Below are positions 12,401-25,300 of a stretch of DNA of 64,000 nt, in pieces. The notes under the pieces were generated by a model. The model saw only the letters and a list, made by a program, of their open reading frames with translations, had not been told where the DNA came from and ran no database searches. This DNA is from Isoetes taiwanensis (taxonomy: Eukaryota; Streptophyta; Lycopodiopsida; Isoetales; Isoetaceae): positions 11,544,689 through 11,608,688 of the forward strand of contig JAJEKV010000041.1 of NCBI GenBank assembly GCA_021234155.1, written 5' to 3'. Each line of letters opens with the position of its first letter. Positions within the stretch are counted from its first letter, which is position 1. The position numbers and the translations under genes were made by a program.

Positions 12401-13106
12401 GCATAATCCAAGAACCCTAATAAAAGCTCCAAAAAACAACAGTGTTGCAACTTCTATTGGTGTCGTTACAGTGAACTACATCGAACATAAAGGTGGACAA
12501 CCATCATGGTGGTGCATGTACATTGTAAGAAGGTTGAAGGTGTTCTCTTGACATTTATATACTTTATATAATTATGCATTTGACTATACAGTCATGTTTC
12601 TATTATTATGGTTCACAAAGGTTCGTGTTAGAACATAGCTATATTGCATAGAGGAAGTAAATTCGTAGGTACATGTCCAATTGTCAACATAAAATATGCA
12701 TAATGCCCCTCTTTTGGTATCATGTCCAATCCAAAACAGGTTCAATACAAAAACAACGACACTACTCTAGAATTAATGCATCTCCCTCTCATTTGTAAGA
12801 TTAAAAAATCCATAAGCCACCTGAAACAGGAAATCTCTAATTATCCAAGTGCAATAAGAGGCAACTTCATCTACAAATGCAAGGATTTAAGTTCAATTCC
12901 TATAATATTTCCTTTCTCTTTCAAAATGTCTACAACTTCAAGCCTTCATGTGTTCTTTTGATTACTCTTCCCAATTTATAGTCATATAAATAGGTTTGAA
13001 AACCTTTTATAGAGATGCTGCAAAAAGCTTATTGTCACAATGTATTATAGCAGATAGAAGTTGCAGGGCTCCTCAATGATGATATCTTATGTTAATATGT
13101 ATATAG
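12401..13106. other. no recognisable gene
   Basis: AT-rich sequence without a supportable coding region. Confidence 0.35.
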
Positions 13107-16100
13107 AAACTCATGGGGGTAGTTACAAAATGGCATATCGGATATAAATTTTTGATCTTGGCCCTTGGATAAAAAGTTGGTGAGGTGGCGTAGCTTAAGC
13201 CCTTGGATTTTGATGGGGGCATACATGAGGCATACATGGGGGCATACACCCCATCTGTGAACCGTTGGATCAAAGGGGAAGGCGAAATCCTAGCCCTTGA
13301 TTTTTATGGGGAAGGTGCAAGGAAGATGCCAAAAAGTGAATTTGGTGTAGAGATCTTAACCATTGGATCAAAAAGGTGAGCATAAATCCTAGCCATTAAC
13401 TCTTTAATATTAAATTAGTTTTTTTTAAAAGGAGGTGAGGTGGCACCCTCATTGAAAAAAGAAGTAATGAGGTGGCAAAATATTTATTAGTGGACATTCT
13501 AGGAAGCTTCTTTTTGTTTAACCGCCTTCAAAAGCACGTGGCTTACTACGAGAGGGGTCGGATGAAGGTGGGACTCCGTCTTTGGATTCCTCTCATCGAG
13601 AGCTTTCCGAGTGGTGCTTTGACACTATTTTGTTGCGTTGGAGCCAACATGATGAACACTAAGAATTTTTTTGGAATGTAGATTTTCAAGGAATCTATGG
13701 CAAGTTGAGGGAATCTTAGTATAATCTTTATAGGATCTTAGGGAGTCCGGAGGAATATCATGAGAATCTTAGAGAATCTATGATAATCTCAAGAGAGCAT
13801 CTTTGAGAATGTAAAAGGGAATCTAATGGAATCTTGATAAAATCTTTAAGAACCTAGAGGAAAATTGATGTAATCTTGGGGAGTCTAGGGGAATCTTCGT
13901 AGAATCTATTGGAACTAGAGGAATCTCAAGAGAATCTATAGGAATCTCAAGCTTCTTTGGGAATTTAGGAGAATCTTGATAAAAATCTTTAAAAACCTAG
14001 AGGAATCTTAATGGAATCTTAGAGAATCTAGAAGAATCTAGGAGAATCTTGATAGACTCTTGGAGAATCTAGAGGAATCTTGGGGGTATTTTTTTAAAAT
14101 CTAGGCTTAATCTTTAGAGAATCTTAGGGAGTCTCAAATGAATCTTTGGGAATCTAGGAGAATCTAAAGGAATCTTCATAAAATATTTAAGAATCTATAG
14201 GGATCTTAATGGAATCTCAGAGAATCTAGGAGAATCTTGATAGAATCTTGGAGAATATAGAGGAATCTTGGGGTATTCTTTTGGAATCTAGGGAAATCTT
14301 TAGAGAATCTTTGGGAAACTCATGGGGTAGTTACAAAATGGCATATCGGATATAAATTTTTTGGATCTTGGCCCTTGGATAAAAGTTGGTGAGGTGGCGT
14401 AGCTTAAGCCCTTGGATTTTGATGGGGGCATACATGAGTCATACATGGGGGCATACACACCCCATCGTGAACCGTTGGATCAAAGGGAAGGCGAAATCCT
14501 AGACCTTGATTTTTATGGGGAAGGTGCAAGGAAGATGCCAAAAAGTGAATTTGGTGTAGTGGATCTTAACCATTGGATCAAAAGGTGAGCATAAATCCCT
14601 AGCCATTAACTCTTTAATATTAAATTAGTTTTTTTAAAAGGAGGTGAGGTGGCACCCTCATTGACAAAAAAAAGAAGTAATGAGGTGGCAAAATATTTAT
14701 TAGTGGACATTCTAGGAAGCTTCTTTTTGTTTAATCGCCTTCAAAAGCACGTAGCTTAAGGTAGGGGTGGGATGAAGGTGGGACTCACGCCTTTGGATTC
14801 CTCTCCTCGTCGAGAGCTTTCCAATGAGTGGTGCTTTGACACTATTTTGTTGCGGTTTGGAGCCCCGAAATTTTTTTGGAATGAATGCGATTTTCAAGGA
14901 ATCTATGGCAAGTTGAGGGAATCTTAGTATAATCTTTATAGGATCTTAGGGAGTCCAGAGGAATATCATGAGAATCTTAGAGAATCTATGATAATCTCAA
15001 GAGAGCATCTTTGAGAATGTAAGGGAATCTAATGGAATCTTGATAAAATCTTTAAGAACCTAGAGGAAAATTGATGTAATCTTGGGGAGTCTAGGGGAAT
15101 CTTCGTAGAATCTATTGGAACTAGAGGAATCTCAAGAGAATCTATAGGAATCTCAAGCGCTTCTTTGGGAATTTAGGAGAATCTTGATAAAATCTTTAAA
15201 AACCTAGAGGAATCTTAATGGAATCTTAGAGAATCTAGAAGAATCTAGGAGAATCTTGATAGACTCTTGGAGAATCTAGAGGAATCTTGGGGTATTCTTT
15301 TAAAATCTAGGCGAATCTTTAGAGGATCTTAGGGAGTCTCAAATGAATCTTTGGGAATCTAGGAGAATCTAAAGGAATCTTCAGAAAATATTTAAGAATC
15401 TATGGGGATCTTAATGGAATCTCAGAGAATCTAGGAGAATCTTGATAGAATCTTGGAGAATATAGAGGAATCTTGGGGTATTCTTTTGGAATCTAGGGAA
15501 ATCTTTAGAGAATCTTTGGGAAACTCATGGGGGTAGTTACAAAATGGCATATCGGATATAAATTTTTGATCTTGGCCCTTGGATAAAAAGTTGGTGAGGT
15601 GGCGTAGCTTAAGCCCTTGGATTTTGATGGGGGCATACATGAGTCATACATGGGGGCATACACCCCATCTGTGAACCGTTGGATCAAAGGGGAAGGCGAA
15701 ATCCTAGACCTTGATTTTTATGGGGAAGGTGCAAGGAAGATGCCAAAAAGTGAATTTGGTGTAGCAAATCTTAACCATTGGATCAAAAGGTGAGCATAAA
15801 TCCTAGCCATTAACTCTTTAATATTAAATTAGTTTTTTTTTAAAAGGAGGTGAGGTGGCACCCTCATTGATAAAAAGAAGTAATGAGGTGGCAAAATATT
15901 TATTAGTGGACATTCTAGGAAGCTTCTTTTTGTTTAATCGCCTTCAAAAGCACGTAGCTTGCGGTAGAGGGGTCGGATGAAGGTGGGACTCACGCCTTTG
16001 GATTCCTCTCGTCGAGAGCTTTCCAATGAGTGGTGCTTTGACACTATTTTGTTGCAGTTGGAGCCAACATGATCGAACACTAAGAATTTTTTTGGAATGT

Positions 16101-16975
16101 GCGATTTTCAAGGAATCTATGGCAAGTTGAGGGAATCTTAGTATAATCTTTATAGGATCTTAGGGAGTCCAGAGGAATATCATGAGAATCTTAGAGAATC
16201 TATGATAATCTCAAGAGAGCATCTTTGAGAATGTAAGGGAATCTAATGGAATCTTGATAAAATCTTTAAGAACCTAGAGGAAAATTGATGTAATCTTGGG
16301 GAGTCTAGGGGAATCTTCGTAGAATCTATTGGAACTAGAGGAATCTCAAGAGAATCTATAGGAATCTCAAGCGCTTCTTTGGGAATTTAGGAGAATCTTG
16401 ATAAAATCTTTAAAAACCTAGAGGAATCTTAATGGAATCTTAGAGAATCTAGAAGAATCTAGGAGAATCTTGATAGACTCTTGGAGAATCTAGAGGAATC
16501 TTGGGGTATTCTTTTAAAATCTAGGCCTAATCTTTAGAGAATCTTTGGATTCTCAATTGAATCTTTGGGAATCTAGGAGAATCTAAATGAATCTTCATAA
16601 AATCTTTAAGAATCTATGGGGATCTTAATGGAATCTCAGAGAATCTAGGAGAATCTTGATAGAATCTTGGAGAATATAGAGGAATCTTGGGGTATTATTT
16701 TGGAATCTAGGAAATCTTTAGAGAATCTTTGGGAATCTTAATAAAATCTAGGGGAATCTCCATAGAATCTTAAGAATCTAGGGGAATCTTTATGGAGCAT
16801 TAAGAATCTAAGAAAACCTTTGGGAATCTAGGAGAATCTAAGAGAATCTCAAGAGAATCTTTGGGAACCTAGGGGAATCTTCCTAAAAGTTTTGAGAATC
16901 TTGATGGAATTTTGGAGAATCTAAGAGAATCTTCATAGAATCTAGGAGAATCTTCATAGGATCTTCGAGCTTTAT
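13107..16975. repeat. three tandem units of about 1.2 kb containing a GAATCT short-period array
   Basis: Units begin with 'aaactcatggggg(t)agttac' at 13107, 14316 and 15521, giving periods of about 1209 and 1205 bp. The third unit runs to about 16730, and related short repeats trail on to about 16975. Each unit has about 570 bp of unique sequence, including 'catacatgggggcatacac' and 'gaggtggcaaaatatttatt'. About 630 bp follow in which GAATCT or AATCT recurs every 10-12 bp or multiples of that. The copies are nearly identical apart from small indels, so the triplication is recent relative to the LINEs nearby. No coding is credible; open frames shift between copies. Confidence 0.93.
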
Positions 16976-17371
16976 GCAGTCCCTCATATTACAAACACTT
17001 GTATATATATATGCATTTGTGTAGCATAGCATCCATGTCGTTGGTTCTGCCTCACTATGAAAGTAAGGAAGTTAATATATGATGTTCTCTGTTGTCTTCT
17101 TTCCTTGCTCTTTCAAATTCAAACAAATATGTTTTATTTATCATGGAACACTTCCACAGTTCAAGTAACAGACAATAACAATATAAAACAAAAGAACAAC
17201 CTCAAATAAAAGCTTTATTTTACACATGCGTCCCTCTATGAATGTTACATTTCTTCCACATCGCCACATTGTATTGAGTAAACCTAAAGATCACCTCTTC
17301 CACAAACCAAATTAAACAAATGCTGTATTTGGAATTTATACATCCATGCTACACAATGTGTTGTAGCTAAA
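16976..17371. other. unassigned sequence upstream of a Helitron-type end
   Basis: No gene seen. It may be the unique 3' part of an element ending at 17399. Confidence 0.3.
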
Positions 17372-17399
17372 GCCCGGCAATGCCGGGCAATGTTACTAG
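17372..17399 (+). mobile_element. Helitron-type 3' terminus (hairpin plus CTAG)
   Basis: GCCCGGCAATGCCGGGC (17372-17388) is a perfect 7-bp stem with a 3-nt loop. Seven nucleotides later comes CTAG (17396-17399) followed by T. A short GC-rich hairpin just upstream of CTRR with a T on the flank is the textbook 3' end of Helitron rolling-circle transposons. Two further ends with nearly the same hairpin occur at 24207 and 28478. The 5' end of this copy was not found, so the element's extent is unknown; it may include part of the 1.2-kb array. Confidence 0.6.
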
Positions 17400-17418
17400 T
17401 TAACTCTTAAAACAATTT

Positions 17419-17960
17419 TCATGCGACTACCAATTTCCAACATGTAGCATACATATCAACGAGAGCAGTTCCTATAGAACCTTCCAACATGAGATGATTA
17501 TGGGAGACCAGCTCATGGATAAACCTTCCATGTCTTATAGCTGCTGCAGAGCCACATGCTTTAGGAACAATAGCATTATAACTTTCTTTCATTTTAATCC
17601 TTATCATTGCTTAAGTTGAAAGCATTATAATGCAAGAATATCATCACCATGCTAGATATATGCAGCAATCATTGCTCCCTATGACAGCTCATTTTGCTTT
17701 AGCAAGCCATCAAAAATTCTGACATTTTAGCATTCCACATTTTCTATATATCAAACATACCAGTATCCACAAATGCATCGGCTTGGACATAACTCCGACT
17801 AACCTCACCATGGATGATTTGACCCCATATAACATTTTTTCCCTCATGCATGCCTGCAAGGCAGCATGGTATGTGTACTTGTCATCTTTAAAATCTGATA
17901 CTTGCATTCTATCATCGAGATCAAATGCCCCGCCATACAAGCCAAACTTAATCAACCAAT
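17419..17960 (-). pseudogene. second PPR protein relic
   Basis: The minus strand reads PPR text in shifted frames. About 17955-17830 includes DKYTYHAALQACMRE. About 17830-17740 includes QIIHGEVSRSYVQADAFVDT. About 17600-17425 includes PKACGSAAAIRHGRFIHEL and GTALVDMYATC. Several stops and frameshifts separate them. The order and spacing fit PLS-type repeats of a land-plant organellar RNA-binding protein. It lies 20 bp from the Helitron-type end at 17399. Confidence 0.7.
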
Positions 17961-20900
17961 AGTAGATAAACTATCATTCCTTAGGCATTGTTGTTTAAAA
18001 TTGCAAGCACCATGTGAATAACAGTAATACATACTTTTACCAACCGCCATATATGGAGCTCTATGTGAAAGCAATCCACAAACCCATTCATCGAGAAGTA
18101 GATCAAGATGTTAGGAACTAGAATATGGAATGAGTGGATTATTTGCAAGAAATATAGAGAAGCATAGGAAATAAAACTCTCTGGAAGGATTATTCATATT
18201 CATGAAGTAAGTGCCAAATACCTATGCTCAAAACAAGGCACTCATCTTCTTTATTAAAATGGGAGAGTGTTGGTTTCTGTGCCGCATGAGGCCTTCCCTC
18301 TTCCCCTGCAGGATTTTTTTTTGGTCGTCTGCGTTTGCGTTTGGTTTTATGTGGCGGTGAATTTCAAATTGAGAGCTATGGCTCTCTCACCTCCTGTGTC
18401 TTGCTCGGTGCCTTCTTGATGGTCTGCATCTGAATGCGAAATCATTTGGTCCTATCAATTTGCTTCTTCTTTGCTCGCCAGAGTGGGCTTTCTTCCCAGA
18501 AGATGGTGGGAAGGATGATGCTATATATGTCAAGAGTATTACCTCTGGCAATCTTTGATCTCCGACTTCCTTTCCATGTCTGTACATTTATACTACTCTG
18601 CTTTCCCTTTTTTTTTCCGTTCTTTCGTGCCAGTTTGTATGCATAATAGTATTCATTTCTTTGTTCAAGAGTATTACCTCTGGGCAATCTTCGATCTCAG
18701 ACTTCCTTTCCACGTCTGTACATTTATACCGCTCTGCCTTCCCTTTTTTTTCGTTCTTTCGTGCCAGTTTGTATGCATAATAGTATTCATTTTTTTGTCT
18801 TAAGAGCAAGTACTCAATATAATGACATTGAGGACCGACGAATCTCAGTGGCAACTTCTGGTTCGATAGATAGACGGCACAGAGTAAATTTTTGTCCCCT
18901 TGCAATATTTCATACTATCCTGGGTACACTTCTAGATTCAAACAGATTAGCTAGATGGTGATGAATGCTAGGTTTAAATCTGTCGTTTAGCCTCTGTGAT
19001 TGCTGCAGCCCATGCCCTTTGCATTAAAATTGGAATCTGGATCCATATTGAGGACATTATACAAGAAATTGATATAATTTCAAAGCTTAGGTATAAACGG
19101 TACTGGCGAGGTGGCTCCTTTTCTTTGTTAACAGGGCTTTGTCAAGCAGACGGAGCTCCTTTGTTTATCTATCAAGTTTTTTTTCCTTTTGGTCTCTATT
19201 TCCAGGTTATCTGTTTCTGTCATAAGCTTTGGAGCAAGTCTGGGACTGTGTCACTTCTTCCGGGTTTGGCTGCTCCATCGTTATATGAAAGAAGTGAAAG
19301 TATTGAGCATGGGAAAATATTCTTCTTCACGATTTTGTATTCTGCATACCATTGAGTTCAAAATCTGTGAGGCTCCAGGAAAAGGAAACTTCTTTCATGC
19401 GTTTTAATGTATAGTGATCATGCCCATGTCAGTCATGCTTTAATTATCCATTGTTGGTTGCTAATCATTTGGCTGGTTGCTAGAGAACAAATCAAAAGAG
19501 ATAGAATCACTTTTATCACTTTCTCTGAAAGCATTAGAGTCATTAGTTGAGTCCCTTAAAAAAAAAGGAAAACAAATCTGGCGGAAGAGTTATACTTTAG
19601 CTCAAATCGCTGACTAGCCAGGGATCTCTTCCGCTGATGTCAGATTAGGTATGGACAACATAGAAGAAGAAAGGATGAAAACACAGAGTTAATGCTTCTG
19701 CGCATTTTTTTTATGATTCAGATAACCTATTTGTTTCTTTTTATGATTCTGATCACCCATTTCCTCTCCTTCCTTGGCATGAGCATTTTAACCCATTTGC
19801 TCTCCTTCCTTGGCATCAGCATTTTACTGTGTGATGTTTACACAATGCTGCTTTATTGTTAACAGAATTTTGCACAAGCAGATCGCAGTTAAAGCTTCGT
19901 GTGATTTGAGGTTAGTCGATGTTGGCAACAAATTGATTCGCCTACATTTCCTACATCTTAAGAATTGTCTAATGTAAGCTTCATCTGTTAATCCTCTGTT
20001 GATAGCAGCATATTTGGATAGCATCAGTAGCTAGAGTAAGAAGAAACAAGTAGCGAACCACCAGGGAAGATCCATGAAACAGTTTGTGATTATTTGCAGT
20101 AAAGGGCATGTTTGAGCTCCATCGGCGTACAATGAAGGTCAATTTGAAACCTTGCTCTTTTTCTATGGTAGAACTAATTTCCAGTTGTTTAAGAGTTTGT
20201 GCTCCTTTTCCGTGGGACTTATTGCATTTTGGACTTTGATGCTGACCATTCTTGCTCCTTTGGACAGGTGACAGCAAGAAGGCCTGAATTATGAGCAGAA
20301 TACCCAAGACAAAGGCAAAAATCGTTAAAGGTACAAACACAATTTCTTTTATGGAAGGCACAAAAACATATACGAGGGATTTTGATTGGCATTTATATAA
20401 GCATTATGTTCTCTTCGTCTTAATATTGAAATCACTCTTTTTCTCTCAAATGCATTTTGTTATGTTGAATGAATGTTTTCTTATCATAGGTTGGAGGTGC
20501 AGATCATTTCAATCATTATGTGCAACGATAAGATCTCTGTAGCAGTGGTTTGAACATGTGCATCCATGCATTTTTATACGATTCTAACGGGACAACAAGG
20601 GATTGGGCTCTATATAACAAACCCTGTCATTTGTTTGACATTCTGGCAACCAAGTTCAGCATACTCCAGGTAATGTCATGTTATAGGTCCTGATGTTCTG
20701 CCATGATTGTCATGCTTTTCATTCAATTTCATGCAGTTTGTCCCTTCCATTTTTGTCATTTTCTCAAGTAGTATTTTACATGTGCAACTATGGAATAATC
20801 TTTAATATGCTGTAACTTTCTCCTTCCTTCTATTTCCAAGAATGTTACTTCTATAGGAATTGAACTTCATTGTCATTATGTGTTTTAAAAAAAAAGTTGA

Positions 20901-21640
20901 TTCTTGCTTGAAGAATTGTTGCCAGTCTAAATCCTTAAATCCTTTTTAGATTGGGAGGAAATAAGGTAAATCTCAATTGTAACCCTCTCTATTTGGATGA
21001 CCATTTGATCTGTTGCTTTGTTGAGGAAAGCGCACGTGCAACCCACATTCAACTATGATCACACGACCCATTATATCCATTCATTTCCACAAGTTGTTTT
21101 AGGGTTGCCGTCTACTAATAATTGTACATGTTTGAGCTATCCCCTAGATTGTTCTTGCAGGTGTGGAGTTAATTCATGGATAGTTCTTGCATGTCTAGGG
21201 CCAATTCAAGGCCATATGTTGAAGGTAACAATATTAAGAGAATTTTGGGTTTGTGCTGAAACAAAAGTACAGCCTCTTTAACAGACTTTGAGATGGATTT
21301 GCATTGTCTATACATATAATTTTTTCCTCTTCAAGGGCTCTATATGTTTATTAAAGAACTTTTTTTTCTAAAATATTATTTGGATATTTGATTTGGTCGA
21401 GAGCTATCGGATGGGCATATTCATGAGTTATGCTTTGATTTGGACCATAGATAGCGATCCTCGTTTGTGGGGTATGCTCGTACAAGTTTTTTTATACTGT
21501 ATAGCAAGACTTGTAAAATACTATAAGGTTTGGTGCAATATACTTAATGGTGTTGATTTCAAACATGTATTATACCATTTTAGGCAGTATAAAAAGGGCT
21601 CTCGTTACCCTACGTCACCCCCGTGTGAATATGCACCCAA
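17961..21640. other. unassigned sequence with short tandem duplications
   Basis: No gene could be assigned. A 36-bp tandem duplication lies at 19755-19826, unit beginning 'acccatttcctctccttcc'. A plus-strand reading near 20575-20665 (NGTTRDWALYNKPCHLFDI), followed by 'ccaggtaatg', looks protein-like but has no recognisable family. Other open frames overlap on both strands and are not convincing. Confidence 0.3.
18531..18800. repeat. 135-bp tandem duplication
   Basis: Two adjacent copies, 18531-18665 and 18666-18800, both start 'caagagtattacctctgg' and end around 'gcataatagtattcattt'. They differ by a few substitutions and T-run length. Confidence 0.9.
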
Positions 21641-21840
21641 ACCACAGGGGGTTTTAGGGGGGATTTAATTTTTATATGTTGGATGTTAATGGTTTGTGTT
21701 GCAAAAATTTTTTTTTGGTCCCTTCGGGTCCTTAGGGATCGCCCCCCATAGGGGGTTTTAGAGGGATTTTAATTTAAAAGTGTTTTATGTAATGGTTTGT
21801 GTTGTCTAAAATTTTTTTTTGCCCCTTCGGAGCCTTGGAG
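21640..21840. repeat. imperfect tandem duplication of about 100-110 bp
   Basis: 'agggggttttag(g)gggat' followed by 'atggtttgtgttg' and 'ccccttcgg' recurs twice, at about 21643-21735 and 21752-21840. Confidence 0.75.
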
Positions 21841-22870
21841 ATGGACAACATAACAACAAAAAATGATATATAACAATTGTGGAGCCTCAAAAAAGGTCAA
21901 CAGGTTATTAAAGTAATTTAGAAAAGTTATCAATGGAATAAAGAACATTTGTTAAGAAGATGACCGTTAGGTCATGTCATGGGGATTGAACCCAGCATAT
22001 CCTTGTGCTTTATTTTAACACTAACAACTTTGAATCAAACAATTTAAACTTAATGACATGATAATAAGAATTTAATTTGAAACAGCTTTAAGCAAAGTGT
22101 GAACCTGCTCATTGCAACACGCCAAATTATATATGTTTCAAGCTTTCTTGCCAATTCTAGTCCCTAAACATTAGGCGGCCAACAGATAAGTCATGACTAA
22201 GATCCAAATGCGAGATGCATTAGTGAAAGGATGTAAAAATAAAAGAGGCACAAACAAAAATTTTAGAATTCAAACCAGAAAAAACTAGAATTCATTTGAG
22301 GCTTTCATCACCTGTAGCTTTTGAATTTGATCACAATAAAACAAATAGAACATAAGTAAAAGTTACCATAAAGATAGAGCAGATTGATCCCATTATTCTA
22401 AAAGTCATAAAATTTGCAACACCCATACACAAACATTTTCAACTGGAATTTAACAACAGCCTTTGGCCTCCATGGATTCTTGTGGTGAGAAACCAAAGTG
22501 GGAAACTTTTCTGCTTGTTAACACAAGGATCTAGAAGCCTTGGAATTTGCTTAATAACTGCCTCAAAATCTAAAAATGCATGGTAATTTTTTGCAAGCTT
22601 CATTTGGAATGAGCCATAAAATAATATCCAATAGCGCAATCCTGTATTTATCAGCTGGTAGGATGTGAAAGCCTACCAAACCCGGCCGAAAAATTGCTGT
22701 TTTAGCATAGATAACTTAACCAAACATATCCATATCATACCCTATCAAAAAGATCTCGGAGAGAGCTTTCCAACACAATAAAAATCATCTCAAAGAGAGC
22801 TCTGGATCAAAAGTTATGATAAGAAATGTGTTGCCGGCGGGGAAACTGCACTACATGCGCCCTTCAAGCC
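21841..22870. other. unassigned sequence with a tRNA-like B-box
   Basis: At about 21983-21997 the minus strand reads GGGTTCAATCCCC, matching a pol III B-box. No convincing A-box or cloverleaf was found. No coding is supported. Confidence 0.25.
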
Positions 22871-22871
22871 C

Positions 22872-23072
22872 TTCATGTGCCCATTATGCATCACACACAC
22901 ACAAAAAGAGGGCTTTTATTGTGAGTCATTGGTTGTTGACCATTGAAAAAAAAGGCTAAAATCAATGGCCCTTTCATGTGCCCATTATGCACCACACGCA
23001 CAAAAAAAGGGCTTTTGTTGTGAGCCATTGGTTGTTGACCATGGAAAAAAAAAAGGCTAAAATCAATGGCTC
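22872..23072. repeat. tandem duplication of about 100 bp
   Basis: 'cccttcatgtgcccattatg' through 'aaaaaaggctaaaatcaatgg' occurs twice in direct succession, at about 22872-22972 and 22970-23070, with small indels in the CA and A runs. Confidence 0.85.
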
Positions 23073-23856
23073 AGAAATGGTGCACTCTAGATGTACACAT
23101 TAGTACATCCATTTGAATACATCACGAAATCATAGGAAAACCTTAGTGAAAAGCGTACAAAAACACAAAAAAAACCCCTGTTATTGTGCTAGATATTGAT
23201 ATCTAAACATCAAACTTATGTGAATCAAAGAACTCTATAACTTCATTGGTGCAATTGATAATTTTGCATTTATAATGTTATTTCAACATGATGCCTTAAG
23301 TTGGTGTTGTCTATCCTAAGTGATGATGTTAACCCCAAATTAACCCATATTCCAACATGTCTTAAAACCCCCTTATGCCCTGCACATTGTTGTAATTTGC
23401 CAGGAACATATGTGAACGTACTCCTAAGCGTTGATCCACAGGTGTTTCAAATGGTGCAAGTGGAAACCTGAATCATCTTTATTATTATTTAAAAAAGATG
23501 GTTTGACACTACATTAAATGTATTGGATCTACATGCTAATCACACAATTAAAATGATGTTGCAGAGAGTGTTCCATAGGGTTATGGTTTAAGGTCTATGG
23601 TTAGAATTTATGGGTTTAGGGTTCAAGGACTTAGCATTTTATGAATTTTGAAGAACTTGAAGGATGTAACATGCAGCTCATAGATGAAGCATGCAGTTCT
23701 ATCAACCATGGCTTTAGGGTCTGTTTAAGGTATGCGTTCATAAAGCAGATCACCGAATGCATTGATTAAGAAGAAGCAGCATTTTTAAGGCAAGTAGATT
23801 GATAGCACTATTATATTGAATTGAATTGACTTTTATCGTCTATAGAAATAGATCTA

Positions 23857-23976
23857 TGAGACCCATTACAAGAAACATCATAACGAGACCACTATTGTCT
23901 AACAACAATATATTATGTCTATGAGACCCATTACAAGAAACATCACAACAAGACCACTATTGTCTAGCAACAATAC
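23857..23976. repeat. 60-bp tandem duplication
   Basis: 'gagacccattacaagaaaca' through 'cactattgtct' is repeated at about 23857-23914 and 23918-23975. Confidence 0.85.
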
Positions 23977-24206
23977 TCTAAACTCTATGCACTCATTATG
24001 TCTGCCCATCCAATTCCACCCTACATTTTCCATTATTCCCACCCCATCCATGGCTAATGCTTGACATCCTTAAACCCTAAACCCTTTCACACAATTCCTA
24101 AACCCTTCACATTTCACACTCCATTACCTCATGATTACATTTACTATCTTTCTATTCCACATGTGAACTCCATTACAACTACCCATTCCAATCGTCCATG
24201 ATTAAT

Positions 24207-24235
24207 GCCTGGCATCGCCGGGCACACGTTTCTAG
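24207..24235 (+). mobile_element. Helitron-type 3' terminus
   Basis: Hairpin GCCTGGCATCGCCGGGC (24207-24223) is followed 8 nt later by CTAG (24232-24235) and a flanking T. The spacer ACACGTTT is almost the same as ATACGTTT at the 28.5-kb end, so the two belong to one family. The matching 5' end was not found. Confidence 0.6.
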
Positions 24236-24299
24236 TATGCTATGGATTACAACATGCAAATATTTTTCATGTCCAATAAAATATATGGATTCCTTTGTG

Positions 24300-25015
24300 T
24301 ATAACTCTCAAATAATTTCTTTACATACACAATGTTGTCTACATAAAGATATGTACTTATCTGCACCACCAATTAGTTCAAGACTCTATTCCGCACTTTT
24401 CCTTGACGTAAAAGCTGCTGGTTTCTTGCAAATGCGATATAACACTGATGATTTGATTACAGAGTCTGCTATTGGAATAAGCTCCATTGCACGCCCAGAT
24501 CTATGTAGAAAATCTTCGTCGACACTAGCAACGAATATAACTTTAGCTTCCTTTTCAACGGCCTCTTCACGGAACCCATCAAGGTCTACGAAGTTGTGCT
24601 TCATCAATTCCAATCAGCTCTACCTGCACACCAAGTTGAAAGAATTACTTCAACTTACCATAAATCATATATACGTGCAGGATGTCATACTTCAATATAT
24701 TCTTTTGCAAATGCGGCGTTTAACTCGCTCAACCTTGATAGACTTATACAACTTCGTTCTGTTCTATCATGCGATACAACTGCTCCTAGACTATACCTAA
24801 CATCCTTCACATATTTTACCACTAACGCTCTCTTACAATTAAACACAAAAATTATTAATAGTGACTTCAACGCCAATTTTTTCCAATCCATCTATTGTAG
24901 ATTTCTCTAGCTGGCCTTTCTCTTCTTGTTTATTCATCTAGTTTCCTTAACAATGTTGTGTTCTTTCCTGCGAACATTGGCCCTAAAATAATATGTATCT
25001 CTCCAGCTAAATTGT
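24300..25015 (-). pseudogene. thymidine kinase (TK1-type) relic
   Basis: At about 25012-24960 the minus strand reads LAGEIHIILGPMFAGK, the TK1 Walker A region. At about 24840-24700 it reads DVRYSLGAVVSHDRTE, matching the substrate-loop region. After an apparent 35-bp intron relic (GTAAGT...TGTGCAG, 24658-24624) comes VELIGIDEAQ, the Walker B-like segment. After a frameshift, KVIFVASVDEDFLHRS and MELIPIADSVIK follow. A stop at 24388-24386 precedes ELIGGADKYISLCRQH, the conserved C-terminal CxxH region. TK phosphorylates thymidine in salvage. Several stops and frameshifts make it non-functional, and the retained intron trace argues against a processed copy. Confidence 0.85.
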
Positions 25016-25183
25016 TTATTTTATCTGCCACAGTGCATTTCAAAGTCTCGCATTAATAGGTATTGTGCTCACATCTTTCACAATAAAAAAATGCATTCCC
25101 AAACACCTAAATATGTATATAACTGATTTGCATATTTCACATAACAAACAGTCTTCCTATGCACCATGCATTCTTCAGTGTAT

Positions 25184-25210
25184 ATAGATAGATAGATAAA
25201 TAGATAGTTG
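25184..25210. repeat. short GATA-type microsatellite
   Basis: 'atagatagatagataaatag' is a tetranucleotide run with one interruption. Confidence 0.8.
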
Positions 25211-25300
25211 TTTTAATTTCACGCCACTAGGTAGCATCCAACTGGACATGTGACTACACACCACATGAAAAGGTTAAAACGATCATGGAAAATGTAGCTG

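Noticed and set aside
13472-15687. 60-70 codon frames inside the 1.2-kb tandem units
   Set aside because: The frames change between the near-identical copies through small indels, so no protein is being conserved.
18387-18961. Overlapping frames of 66-105 codons on both strands
   Set aside because: They arise from the 135-bp duplication and its T-rich runs and have no family motifs or codon coherence.
24198-24910. 200- and 104-codon plus-strand frames
   Set aside because: They are antisense shadows of the thymidine kinase relic, whose conserved motifs read on the minus strand.
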